Source: Neogemmobacter tilapiae
GTDB lineage: Bacteria > Pseudomonadota > Alphaproteobacteria > Rhodobacterales > Rhodobacteraceae
Length of the DNA: 64,000 nt
Direction of reading: 5' to 3'
Assembly: GCF_014652215.1 (NCBI RefSeq)
Contig: NZ_BMYJ01000001.1
Coordinates: 434,001 to 498,000, forward strand
Position numbers and translations under genes: made by a program. The notes under the pieces were generated by a model that was not told the DNA's origin, searched no databases, and worked only from the letters and a program-made list of their open reading frames with translations. This document shows, piece after piece, positions 26,508-33,862 of the stretch (position 1 is its first letter; each line of letters starts with the position of its first letter).

Positions 26508-26512
26508 TCAAT

Positions 26513-26585
26513 GTAGGGTGGGTGAAAACCCACCATTTTTACAACAGCAATGATATGCGCGACGGTGGGTTACCACCCACCCTAC
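26513..26585. repeat. Palindromic intergenic repeat, GTAGGGTGGGTG family (copy 2)
   Basis: Outer arms GTAGGGTGGGTG (26513-26524) and CACCCACCCTAC (26574-26585) are identical to those of the element at 13555-13612, and the inner ACCCACC/GGTGGGT arms are retained. The loop differs (AT-rich here), as expected for a dispersed REP-type palindrome under selection for its ends. Confidence 0.8.
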
Positions 26586-26598
26586 AAAAATTTCACCT

Positions 26599-26661
26599 GT
26601 AGGGTGCGCATTCATGGCGCACCTTTTTGCCTAGAAGGTGCGCCATAAATGCACACCCTAC
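26599..26661. repeat. Palindromic intergenic repeat, GTAGGGTGCGCA variant
   Basis: Arms GTAGGGTGCGCA (26599-26610) and TGCACACCCTAC (26650-26661), with a strong inner stem ATGGCGCACCTT/AAGGTGCGCCAT. The GTAGGGTG terminus is shared with the other repeats but the inner sequence is a different subfamily. It directly follows copy 2, making a tandem pair. Confidence 0.72.
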
Positions 26662-26667
26662 GCCGAT

Positions 26668-27105
26668 TCACTCTGCTTTCGGCAAGATCGAACTTAAAAA
26701 GCCGTCCCAGTCATTCGGTTCTGGATGCCCCTTGGCGTAAATTTGTTGTTGCTCAACCGACAAAGCCCGGTACCAGTTCAGAAAATCCATTATATAATCC
26801 TCGCCGGGTCCCATGCGCCATCCCATACTGGCACGGGGGATGTCGGGCCGATATTGCCAAGGCGGCAACATCGGGTCGCTGTAGGACGCTCTTCGCTTCC
26901 TATTTTCCTCGTCGAGCCACTTGCCTAGATCTTCCTTGATATCGTCGGGGATAGGTTCAGTTCTATTGCGTCCACTTTTAACGAAATCCGCAAGACGATC
27001 CATAGGGTTGCTCTTTTCAGTCAACTCGGTCTCCAAAGCGATCGCGCTTGCCGCCGTCAAAAATCCGAAAAGCACCCATCCGCATAGTTTTACCAGTCTT
27101 ATCAT
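26668..27105 (-). CDS. Hypothetical exported protein
   Basis: A 145-aa protein with an N-terminal hydrophobic signal (KLCGWVLFGFLTAASAIALE) and a mature polar, helix-rich part ending FLNWYRALSVEQQQIYAKGHPEPNDWDGFLSSILP. No family recognised. Base composition is visibly more AT-rich than neighbouring genes, and it sits beside tandem palindromic repeats, which hints at acquisition. Confidence that it is a real gene rests on the coherent signal peptide and composition. Confidence 0.6.
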   Translation of the reverse strand: MIRLVKLCGWVLFGFLTAASAIALETELTEKSNPMDRLADFVKSGRNRTEPIPDDIKEDLGKWLDEENRKRRASYSDPMLPPWQYRPDIPRASMGWRMGPGEDYIMDFLNWYRALSVEQQQIYAKGHPEPNDWDGFLSSILPKAE

Positions 27106-27148
27106 TTAACCGTTCCGCGTCTTACTGTCGGACGTTGCTTAGGATGCG

Positions 27149-27262
27149 TCAATGCTCCACACAAACCCCACTCTCATCGCATTCCACCAAACCCATATCC
27201 TGATACCCTTTCTCCGCCTGACATCCCGCCAGCAGCATCAGAACAACCATCCATTTCTTCAT
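27149..27262 (-). CDS. 37-aa predicted lipoprotein
   Basis: A very short ORF on the minus strand reading MKKWMVVLMLLAGCQAEKGY and continuing to ECDESGVCVEH. It has a two-lysine N-region, a hydrophobic core and a lipobox LLAGC with the modifiable Cys14; two further Cys (28, 34) could form a disulfide. AAGGAG is placed 7 bases before the ATG. No family recognised; similar tiny lipoproteins are usually missed by gene callers. Confidence 0.6.
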   Translation of the reverse strand: MKKWMVVLMLLAGCQAEKGYQDMGLVECDESGVCVEH

Positions 27263-27530
27263 GACAAGGCTCCTTGTCCGCAAATGACCGGGCCAGCCTA
27301 ACATGCCTGCCCCTCAAAACAACCTTGACGCGCAGCGCACCACAAACCCCTTGCGCCCCACTGCGTTTCCCGCCACAAACCCTGAACGCAACAAGAACAA
27401 ACGCGGTCGGCCGGATGCTCGCACACACTGTTTATCCCACCGAACGCCCCACACCAAAACCGCGCAACACTTCGCAATAAACCACCAAAATCAAATCCTT
27501 ACACCACTTTTCACGCGTGAAATCCGAAAA

Positions 27531-28424
27531 ATGACCCTCCCCCTCCACGAACTCGCAGCCCTTGGAACCGCCACTTGCTGGGCCACCACGGGCCTGATCG
27601 CGGCCGAGGGGATCCGCGTCCTTGGGGCCTTTCGATTCAACCTGATCCGCCAGCTTTTCGTGGCCCTCCTCCTCGCGGCTGCCGTCACCCTGACCGACGG
27701 CTGGTCGGGCCTGACCCTCTCTCAAACCGCCATCCTCTCCCTCTCCGGAATCCTCGGGATCCTCCTCGGCGACACCCTGAATTTCGCCGCCGTCGCCCGC
27801 ATCGGCCCGCGCCGGACGGGGGCAATTTTTGCCCTGAACGCCCCCATGGCCGCCATCCTTGGCTGGGCCTTTCTGGGCGAGAAATTGCCACTGCAAGCCA
27901 GCCTCGGCATCGCCGTGACCGCCCTCGGCGTGGCCGTCGCCATCCTCGGCCGCCCCCGCGCCAACGCCCATCGATTGGAGGCGATGAACGGCACCCTTCT
28001 GACCGGCCTCGCCCTCGGCCTCGGCGCCGCCCTCGGCCAAGCGGCAGGCACCCTGATCGCCCGCCCTGTGATGACGACCGGGATGGACCCCTACCTTGCG
28101 TCCCTGTTCCGGGTCGGGGCCTCGGGCGCGCTGATGGCCGTCCTCACCGCCACCCCCTTCGCCCCGAAACCACCCCTGCCCATGACCCGCGCGGCCCTCG
28201 GTTTCACCTTGCTGACGGCCTTCATCGGGCTGGGGCTGGGCATGACCCTGTTTCTTTACGCGCTGAAAGGCAGCCAGACCGGCATCATCGCCACCCTTTC
28301 GGCGACCTCGCCGGTGATCATCCTGCCGCTCCTCTGGCTCCGCACCGGCCAACGCCCAACGGCCACAAGCGCCCTTGGCGGGGCGCTGGCGGTTGCGGGG
28401 TTGGCCCTGATTTTCCTGCGTTAA
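27531..28424 (+). CDS. EamA/DMT-superfamily transporter
   Basis: A 297-aa membrane protein starting MTLPLHELAALGTATCWATTG at 27531; the open frame extends 76 codons upstream, but that part is polar and low in coding character. Two EamA repeats (about 10-135 and 150-295) give ten helices, with the motifs LNAPMAAILGWAFLGEKL and LSATSPVIILPLLWL in matching places. Such proteins export metabolites or amino acids; the substrate cannot be told. Its stop shares the TTAA palindrome with the convergent transporter gene. Confidence 0.85.
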   Translation: MTLPLHELAALGTATCWATTGLIAAEGIRVLGAFRFNLIRQLFVALLLAAAVTLTDGWSGLTLSQTAILSLSGILGILLGDTLNFAAVARIGPRRTGAIFALNAPMAAILGWAFLGEKLPLQASLGIAVTALGVAVAILGRPRANAHRLEAMNGTLLTGLALGLGAALGQAAGTLIARPVMTTGMDPYLASLFRVGASGALMAVLTATPFAPKPPLPMTRAALGFTLLTAFIGLGLGMTLFLYALKGSQTGIIATLSATSPVIILPLLWLRTGQRPTATSALGGALAVAGLALIFLR

Positions 28425-29386
28425 ATCTTCTGCGCCGTCGTCGCGCTGCGGACCTGCGCCAACCCATCGCGCAGGCCAGCCTTCCAGCCCTCAGCCGCGC
28501 CTATCCGGGCGGTCTTGCGAAATTCGTCGCGGGCCAGCATCCCGCCCGCCAGCAAGATCAGCCCAGCCCCGACAACGACATTCAGCCCCGTCGCCTCATG
28601 AAAGACGACATAGCCCAGAATGACCATCCAGACGAATTGCAGGTTCAGGATCTGCAACGACAGCCAGGTCGGGATCAGCCGCGCCACGATGACCATGATC
28701 CACCGCCCGGCAAAGACCAGCAGGGCATAAAGCGCGACCAGAGCGAAATCTGCGCCCCCCATCGTCTGCCATTCAAAGGGCAGCCACAGGCCCATGACCA
28801 CCGCCATCGCCGACTGGGGCAGAAAGACCTGCGCCAAGGAATGGGTCTGATGCCGCCCGATGTGCCGCGACAGAACGACCGACAGCGTGCCCGCAAAAGC
28901 CCCCAGCAGGGCAAAGGCATGGCCCGCGAGATCGGGCGTCGTGCCATGGGCGAACAGGAATCCCATGCCCAGCAGCCCCAGCCCCAAGATCGCCCAGACC
29001 CGCAGCCCAACCTTTTCCCCCAAGATCGGCCCGGACAGCGCCGCAGCCAGCAGGGGCATGATGCCGATGAACAGGAATACCTCAGAAAACGGGAGCCGCA
29101 CGAAGGCATTGTAGAAACCGATCGCCGCCAGAACCGTCGCCAGCGCCCGCAGCGCCATCGCCCAAGGCGCGCCTGTCCGGCTGACCCGATCAAACCCGCC
29201 GCGCCCATTGGCCAGCAGCGTCAACCCCATCGACATCAGCGCCGCGATGAACAGAATCTGCGGGGCGGCATAGCCAGTCGCCACTGCCTTGAGCGCCGCA
29301 TCGGCCCCGGAGGCCGAAAGCGTGGCCAGAACCATCAAGGCCACCCCGGCGACAACCGCCCGATCCTTCCGCTGCTCTGACTTCAT
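28421..29386 (-). CDS. EamA/DMT-superfamily transporter
   Basis: A 321-aa ten-helix protein with two EamA repeats. It begins with hydrophobic VVAGVALMVLATLSASGADAALKA and has MPLLAAALSGPILGEKVGLRVW and YVVFHEATGLNVVVGAGLIL in equivalent positions. It starts 4 bases inside the end of the 359-aa unknown gene (29383), so it is probably in the same leftward transcript as the repeat-protein locus. That makes it a candidate exporter for whatever that locus makes. Confidence 0.85.
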   Translation of the reverse strand: MKSEQRKDRAVVAGVALMVLATLSASGADAALKAVATGYAAPQILFIAALMSMGLTLLANGRGGFDRVSRTGAPWAMALRALATVLAAIGFYNAFVRLPFSEVFLFIGIMPLLAAALSGPILGEKVGLRVWAILGLGLLGMGFLFAHGTTPDLAGHAFALLGAFAGTLSVVLSRHIGRHQTHSLAQVFLPQSAMAVVMGLWLPFEWQTMGGADFALVALYALLVFAGRWIMVIVARLIPTWLSLQILNLQFVWMVILGYVVFHEATGLNVVVGAGLILLAGGMLARDEFRKTARIGAAEGWKAGLRDGLAQVRSATTAQKI

Positions 29387-30462
29387 CCTGCCATCACCCT
29401 GCCCGCCCGCGCGAAAGCGGCAAAAAATGCCTCAAACCCCTGATCCGCCGCCTCGGCTTGCAGGACGATATCGCGCGAAGGCGCGGTCAGCGCCCCCGTG
29501 ACGATATCCCGCATCCTGTCCCAGTCGGCAGCACGGGTGTCGCCCAAGCCCAAAAGGCAGGTCGACAATTCGCGCAACGGCAAAGCCGCAGGTCGTTCAC
29601 CCCGAACGGTCAGCGTCTTGCCCGGCCCCAGATCGGGCAGACGGTCACGAAAAGCCGGATGCCCGGCCCGCCCAAGGAACCAATTGCAAACAAGAAGGCA
29701 GTGTAGATCATCTGATGCAACCATACCGTGTTTCGCCTCAAAAGCGAATCCTTTCGCAGCGTCAACGATAAAGTTCAGCCAGATTTCCGGGGGATTCTGC
29801 CCTGCATGGGCCAGACATAGGCAGATTTCCGCCAACAGGTCGGCATTCTGCTCCAACCAAGCCAAGGTTCCGGCATGGCGCAGACTTGCCACCGCCGCCT
29901 TAGACAGGTGGGGATTCTGCCGCCCCTGGTCCGACAGATAGAACACCAGATGGGTCAGCTCATAGGCCGCCTTGCGGTTCGGAATGGCAAAGGTCGCGCC
30001 GCGTTCCATGAACCGACGCAGGCGATCATTCATCGCCGGATCGGCGGGCAATTCCAGCCCCGCACGCTGCATGAGCCAACCCGCCTCGGCCCGGTTGGCA
30101 TCGGACAGCTCCGATTGCGGCCAGCCCTGATCCAGAACCCATTCCGCCATGCGCACAGCCCGCGCCCGCGGCATCAGGTCCAAGGCCGCCGCCGAGAGGG
30201 CAATGGCCAGAAAGAACCGATAGTATTGCGGAAAGAACGCCAGCCTGCGCGGCAAATCGTCCAGCACGGGGGCCAGTGCCGCCTGCAAGGCGGGCGAGGC
30301 CTTGGCCCCGGTTTCCTCCATCACGGACAGGATTTCAGCGCATTCCTTCAGCCAATAGACCGAATCCTGCGGCCAGCGGTTGTTGACGATGGCGAGAACC
30401 AAAGCCTCATCGGGCCGGGGACGGGCCAGACGACCCGCCGGAAAGGCGATAACCTGCGACAT
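29383..30462 (-). CDS. Conserved-looking protein of unknown function, partner of the repeat protein
   Basis: A 359-aa soluble protein that I do not recognise. It is helix-rich, without signal peptide or membrane segment, and begins MSQVIAFPAGRLARPRPDEAL. Notable segments are NNRWPQDSVYWLKECAEIL, AYELTHLVFYLSDQGRQNPHL, a Cys-containing ICLCLAHAGQNPPEIWLNF and DDLHCLLVCNWFLGRAG. The paired helices suggest an alpha-solenoid or binding protein. It follows the repeat-protein gene by 62 bases on the same strand and overlaps the next transporter by 4, so the three are probably one operon. A role in processing, chaperoning or export of the repeat protein is inference from position only. Confidence 0.75.
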   Translation of the reverse strand: MSQVIAFPAGRLARPRPDEALVLAIVNNRWPQDSVYWLKECAEILSVMEETGAKASPALQAALAPVLDDLPRRLAFFPQYYRFFLAIALSAAALDLMPRARAVRMAEWVLDQGWPQSELSDANRAEAGWLMQRAGLELPADPAMNDRLRRFMERGATFAIPNRKAAYELTHLVFYLSDQGRQNPHLSKAAVASLRHAGTLAWLEQNADLLAEICLCLAHAGQNPPEIWLNFIVDAAKGFAFEAKHGMVASDDLHCLLVCNWFLGRAGHPAFRDRLPDLGPGKTLTVRGERPAALPLRELSTCLLGLGDTRAADWDRMRDIVTGALTAPSRDIVLQAEAADQGFEAFFAAFARAGRVMAG

Positions 30463-30492
30463 GGGGGAAAACCGGGAATAAGAGGTCAGGCA

Positions 30493-30515
30493 GGGCGCGG
30501 GTCATCCCCGCGCCC
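30493..30515 (-). promoter_or_regulatory. Intra-operon hairpin between repeat protein and partner gene
   Basis: Perfect 9-bp stem GGGCGCGGG-TCATC-CCCGCGCCC in the 62-base gap, starting 10 bases past the stop of the repeat-protein gene. No U-tract follows on the minus strand. Such hairpins act as partial attenuators or mRNA stabilisers that keep a small abundant first product above the level of the downstream enzyme or chaperone. Confidence 0.5.
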
Positions 30516-30524
30516 CCGCTTGGA

Positions 30525-31004
30525 TCAGGCGACCTTGCGCGCCGCTTCGGTAACGGCCCCCAGATCGGCACCCTGCACGGCGCAGGAGGGCGACAGGGCA
30601 ACGCCCAAGCCGAGCGACAGGTCATCGCCCAGATCAATGCCGCAGGACGGCGACAGGGCCACATCGGTGCCATCGAACATCGAGGTCACGGCGCAAGACG
30701 GCGACAGAGCCACACCTTCACCGGTGATCAGCGCATCGCCCATGGTGACAGCGCAAGACGGCGACAAAGCCACGTCTTCACCCGTAACCGCACAGGAGGG
30801 CGACAGCGCAACACCTTCGCCGGTGATCAACGCGTCGCCGGCCTTGATGCCGACCGAGGGCGACAGGGCGACATCTTCGCCCGTCACGGCGCAGGACGGC
30901 GACAGGGCCAGACCTTCGCCCGACGACATCACATCCCCCGCGCTGACACCGCACGACGGCGACAGAGCAAGACCTTCACCGGACTCGATTTGCTTTGCGA
31001 ACAT
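30525..31004 (-). CDS. Tandem-repeat protein with eight ALSPS(C) units, unknown function
   Basis: A 159-aa protein made almost wholly of repeats of [V/L]ALSPSC[A/G][V/I]. The ALSPS units start at residues 13, 33, 46, 66, 79, 99, 116 and 136, spaced 20-13-20-13-20-17-20, so the basic module is about 33 residues. Seven units end in Cys (18, 38, 71, 84, 104, 121, 141); the third has Val51. Acidic GEG/GED/GDAL spacers separate them. A short leader MFAKQIESGEG precedes the first unit and the tail is GADLGAVTEAARKVA. There is no signal peptide. The units differ at synonymous sites while the residues stay fixed, indicating selection on the protein. AAGGAG lies before the ATG. Possible roles: multicore precursor peptide, metal-binding repeat or strand-rich solenoid. 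Confidence 0.82.
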   Translation of the reverse strand: MFAKQIESGEGLALSPSCGVSAGDVMSSGEGLALSPSCAVTGEDVALSPSVGIKAGDALITGEGVALSPSCAVTGEDVALSPSCAVTMGDALITGEGVALSPSCAVTSMFDGTDVALSPSCGIDLGDDLSLGLGVALSPSCAVQGADLGAVTEAARKVA

Positions 31005-31219
31005 TCAGGAACACTCCTTTGCAAGAACCATGTCCTGACGCTAGCAGGGTCGAATTGCCCTTCAACGCTAGTAATTTACCATATCCACAACTAAAGCGTG
31101 TTATCCCCACCAGCACAACTTATACGCTCATACCCTCAAACTTATGCCTGCAAGTTGTTAACCATCTGTGGATTGATGTGGCGGGCGATGCCGCCTAGTT
31201 TGCTGCGAAAGCGGGAGAG
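31005..31219. promoter_or_regulatory. Divergent promoter region of the repeat-protein operon and xthA
   Basis: This 215-base gap is much more AT-rich than the flanking genes and feeds genes in both directions. It has two direct ACGCTAG copies at 31038-31044 and 31065-31071, 27 bases apart, close to the repeat-protein start. No confident -35/-10 pair could be assigned; no small ORF is convincing. Confidence 0.45.
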
Positions 31220-32008
31220 ATGCCGATGAAAGTGGCGACGTTCAACATCAATGGCATCAAGGCGCGAATCGAGGTGCTGCGGCGCTGGCTGGAAAAGGCG
31301 CAGCCGGACGTGGTGGTCTTGCAGGAAATCAAATCGGTCGACGAAGGCTTTCCCCGAGAGTTATTCGAGGAGATGGGCTTTCATGTGGAAACGCATGGGC
31401 AGAAAGGGTTCAACGGCGTGGCGATCCTGTCGCGCGTGGCGCTGGAGGATGTGACGCGGGGCCTGCCGGGGGACGCAGGCGACGAACAGGCGCGGTGGAT
31501 CGAGGCGACAGTGATGGGGGCAAAGCGGGCGGTGCGGGTCTGCGGCTTGTATCTGCCGAACGGCAATCCGGCCCCGGGGCCCAAGTTCGACTATAAACTG
31601 GCCTGGATGGAACGGATGGAAGCGCGGGCGCGGGAATTGCTGGCGGGCGAAGAGCCAGTGGTGATGGCAGGGGACTATAACGTGATCCCGATGGCGGAGG
31701 ACGCGGCCAAGCCAGAGGCATGGCGCGAGGATGCGCTGTTCCGGCCGGAAAGCCGGGCCGCCTTCCGGCGGATCGTCAATCTGGGCTTCACCGAAGCGTT
31801 CCGGGCGCGGGTGCAGGGGTCGGGGCATTATTCGTTCTGGGATTTTCAGGCGGGCGCATGGGAGCGGAACAACGGCATCCGGATCGACCATTTGCTGCTG
31901 TCACCGCAGGCGGCAGATCTTTTGTCGGACGTTGTGATCGACAAAGAGGAACGGGGCCGCGAAAAACCGTCGGATCATGTGCCGGTCTGGGTGGAACTGG
32001 ATGCTTGA
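31220..32008 (+). CDS. xthA: Exodeoxyribonuclease III
   Basis: AP endonuclease and 3'-5' exonuclease of base-excision repair. The 262-aa protein shows KVATFNINGIKARIEVL, the Mg-binding Glu in VVLQEIKSVDEGFP, GLYLPNGNP, GDYNVIPMAEDA and the C-terminal SDHVPVWVEL with the catalytic Asp-His. Start at 31220 or the second ATG at 31226. It overlaps the cupin gene by 8 bases. Confidence 0.94.
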   Translation: MPMKVATFNINGIKARIEVLRRWLEKAQPDVVVLQEIKSVDEGFPRELFEEMGFHVETHGQKGFNGVAILSRVALEDVTRGLPGDAGDEQARWIEATVMGAKRAVRVCGLYLPNGNPAPGPKFDYKLAWMERMEARARELLAGEEPVVMAGDYNVIPMAEDAAKPEAWREDALFRPESRAAFRRIVNLGFTEAFRARVQGSGHYSFWDFQAGAWERNNGIRIDHLLLSPQAADLLSDVVIDKEERGREKPSDHVPVWVELDA

Positions 32009-32426
32009 TGCGGATGGGTTGATCGCAAGGCTGGGCTTGCAGCCACATCCCGAAGGGGGCTGGTATCGGCAGACTTGGGTGGATGACACGGCCAACGGGC
32101 GGCCGCATGGCACCTGCATCTATTTCTTGCTGAAGGCCGGGGAACGCAGCCACTGGCACCGGGTCGATGCGGCAGAGATCTGGCATTTCTATGCAGGGGC
32201 GCCTTTGGTGCTGTCGATAGCCGCCAGTGACAAAGGGCCAAGGGTCGATCATCGGCTGGGGGCCGACCTTTCGACTGGCGCGATTCCGCAGATCATCGTG
32301 CCAAAGGGCTATTGGCAGGCGGCGCGGACGACGGGGGACTACACGCTGGCCGGCTGCACCGTCAGCCCCGGTTTTCGGTTCGAGGGGTTTGAGCTGGCGG
32401 CACCGGGGTTTGATATTCCGGGATAA
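32001..32426 (+). CDS. Cupin-domain protein, DUF985
   Basis: A 141-aa single-domain cupin of the DUF985 family starting MLDADGLIARLGLQPHPEGGWYRQTW at 32001 inside the end of xthA. The cupin core includes CIYFLLKAGERSHWHRVDAAEIWHFYAG, with His residues suited to metal binding, and VPKGYWQAART. The reaction is unknown; structures in the family resemble epimerase-like cupins. Translationally coupled to xthA. Confidence 0.88.
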   Translation: MLDADGLIARLGLQPHPEGGWYRQTWVDDTANGRPHGTCIYFLLKAGERSHWHRVDAAEIWHFYAGAPLVLSIAASDKGPRVDHRLGADLSTGAIPQIIVPKGYWQAARTTGDYTLAGCTVSPGFRFEGFELAAPGFDIPG

Positions 32427-32505
32427 GGCCGCCTTAGGCCTATCGACAAAGCACGCCATGGTTGTTAGCGCTGCGCTTTGTGCTGTTCATGGGACATTCG
32501 TGCAG

Positions 32506-32895
32506 ATGCGTCTCTTTGCCACCTCTTTTGCCGCAGTCCTTGTGCTTCTCGCCGCCTTGAGGATCATGGGCGAGGTTATGCAAGTCTTTCCGGCCACCCC
32601 CTTGCCGACCTATGAACACATCGAATTCCGTTGGGCCATTGTCGCGCCGGATCAGGCGACGGACGACAGTATTTTGACGGTCGTCCTGTCCAACCGAAAG
32701 CGCCACGACTTGGAAAATGTCAAACCACCGCCAGCATATCAGGCTTTGGACGTGCTTTGCGTATCTTTGGCAAAGTTGGTTCCTAACCCGAAGATACCAA
32801 AGGGGATGTATCCGGACATCTCGGTCGCCATCAGTCCCGATGAGCTATGCCCTCGCGTCGGACGGACCTCGGTCAGTTCGCTTTATCATCCGTAA
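32506..32895 (+). CDS. Hypothetical membrane-anchored or exported protein
   Basis: A 129-aa ORF from the ATG at 32506 (MRLFATSFAAVLVLLAALRIMG), with an alternative start at 32458. A hydrophobic N-terminal segment is followed by a polar domain containing HIEFRWAIVAPDQATDDSILTV-like strands and three Cys. No family recognised. Base composition is lower in GC than the neighbours, which may mean recent acquisition. Confidence 0.55.
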   Translation: MRLFATSFAAVLVLLAALRIMGEVMQVFPATPLPTYEHIEFRWAIVAPDQATDDSILTVVLSNRKRHDLENVKPPPAYQALDVLCVSLAKLVPNPKIPKGMYPDISVAISPDELCPRVGRTSVSSLYHP

Positions 32896-32966
32896 GATTG
32901 ACGCGGAATTGTAGCCCGCACATTACACCTCTGGTCCCTTTTCGCTGGGCACGCTACCATCTCCCC

Positions 32967-33860
32967 ATGACCCGAAGCACCCAAAACCGTGACACCCCGC
33001 AGGGCTTTGCCTATGCGCTGACCGCCTATCTGCTGTGGGGGTTCCTGCCCTTCTATATGAAGGCCATGGCGCATTTGCCGACGCTCGAGGTGCTGGCCCA
33101 TCGCGTGATTTGGTCGGTGCCCATCGCGGGGCTGGTCCTGTGGTGGACAGGGCGAACGCGCGATCTACGGGCGGCGCTGACGACGCCGCGGATGCTGGCT
33201 ATGGGCATGGTCACGGCTGGGCTGATCTCGGTCAACTGGGGGATCTATGTCTGGGCGGTGCAGTCGGGGCATGCCTTGGACGCCGCCTTGGGCTATTACA
33301 TCAACCCCTTGTTCAGCGTCTTTCTGGGGGCGGTCCTGCTGGGTGAAAAGCTGGATCGCTGGCAATTGGCGGCGATTGCCCTGGCCGTGGCGGCGGTGGG
33401 GGTGCTGACATGGGAGGCAGGGCGTCTGCCGCTGGTGGCGCTGGGACTGACCTTGACCTGGGGCGCCTACGCCTATTTCAAGAAGATGCTGCCCATCGGG
33501 CCGAACCAGGGCTTTATGTTAGAGGTGACAATCCTGCTGCCCTTTGCCTTGGGCTTTGTCGCATGGCAGGTTTCGCGTGGGGAAAGCCATTTTGCGGGGG
33601 GTTGGGCCGATACGGCGCTGCTTCTGGGCTGCGGACTGGTGACGGCGGTGCCCTTGATGGTCTATGCCAACGGCGCAAAGCTGCTGCGACTGTCAACGAT
33701 CGGCATCCTGCAATATATCGCGCCGACGATGATCTTCCTGACCGCCGTCTTCCTGTTCGGCGAACCCTTCGGTCGGGCGCAGGCCATTGCCTTTCCGATG
33801 ATCTGGGCGGCGCTGGCGATCTATACCTTTGCCCTGATCCGCCAGTCGCGCGGGCGCTAG
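32967..33860 (+). CDS. rarD: RarD-type EamA transporter
   Basis: A 297-aa ten-helix protein of the RarD branch of the drug/metabolite transporter superfamily. The ATG at 32967 gives MTRSTQNRDTPQGFAYALTAYLLWGFLPFYMKAM, with the RarD signature GFLPFY and EVLAHRVIWSVP. NWGIYVWAVQSGHALDAALGYYINPLFSVFLGAVLLGEKL and LQYIAPTMIFLTAVFLFGEPF are also conserved. Substrate unknown. It converges on the LysR gene, 2 bases apart. Confidence 0.92.
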   Translation: MTRSTQNRDTPQGFAYALTAYLLWGFLPFYMKAMAHLPTLEVLAHRVIWSVPIAGLVLWWTGRTRDLRAALTTPRMLAMGMVTAGLISVNWGIYVWAVQSGHALDAALGYYINPLFSVFLGAVLLGEKLDRWQLAAIALAVAAVGVLTWEAGRLPLVALGLTLTWGAYAYFKKMLPIGPNQGFMLEVTILLPFALGFVAWQVSRGESHFAGGWADTALLLGCGLVTAVPLMVYANGAKLLRLSTIGILQYIAPTMIFLTAVFLFGEPFGRAQAIAFPMIWAALAIYTFALIRQSRGR

Positions 33861-33862
33861 GC

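Noticed and set aside
27303-27530. N-terminal extension of the DMT transporter
   Set aside because: The extra 76 residues are Asn/Thr/Pro/His-rich and lack a coherent domain; MTLPLHELAALG at 27531 begins the first membrane helix.
27575-29380. 601-aa open frame on the plus strand
   Set aside because: Runs out of frame through one DMT gene and antisense through the other; both real genes have clear membrane patterns.
31080-31170. DnaA-box-like motifs (ATATCCACA, TTATCCCCA, TGTGGAT)
   Set aside because: Only imperfect 9-mers in an ordinary AT-rich promoter gap, without dnaA, dnaN, parAB or hemE nearby, so no origin is supported.
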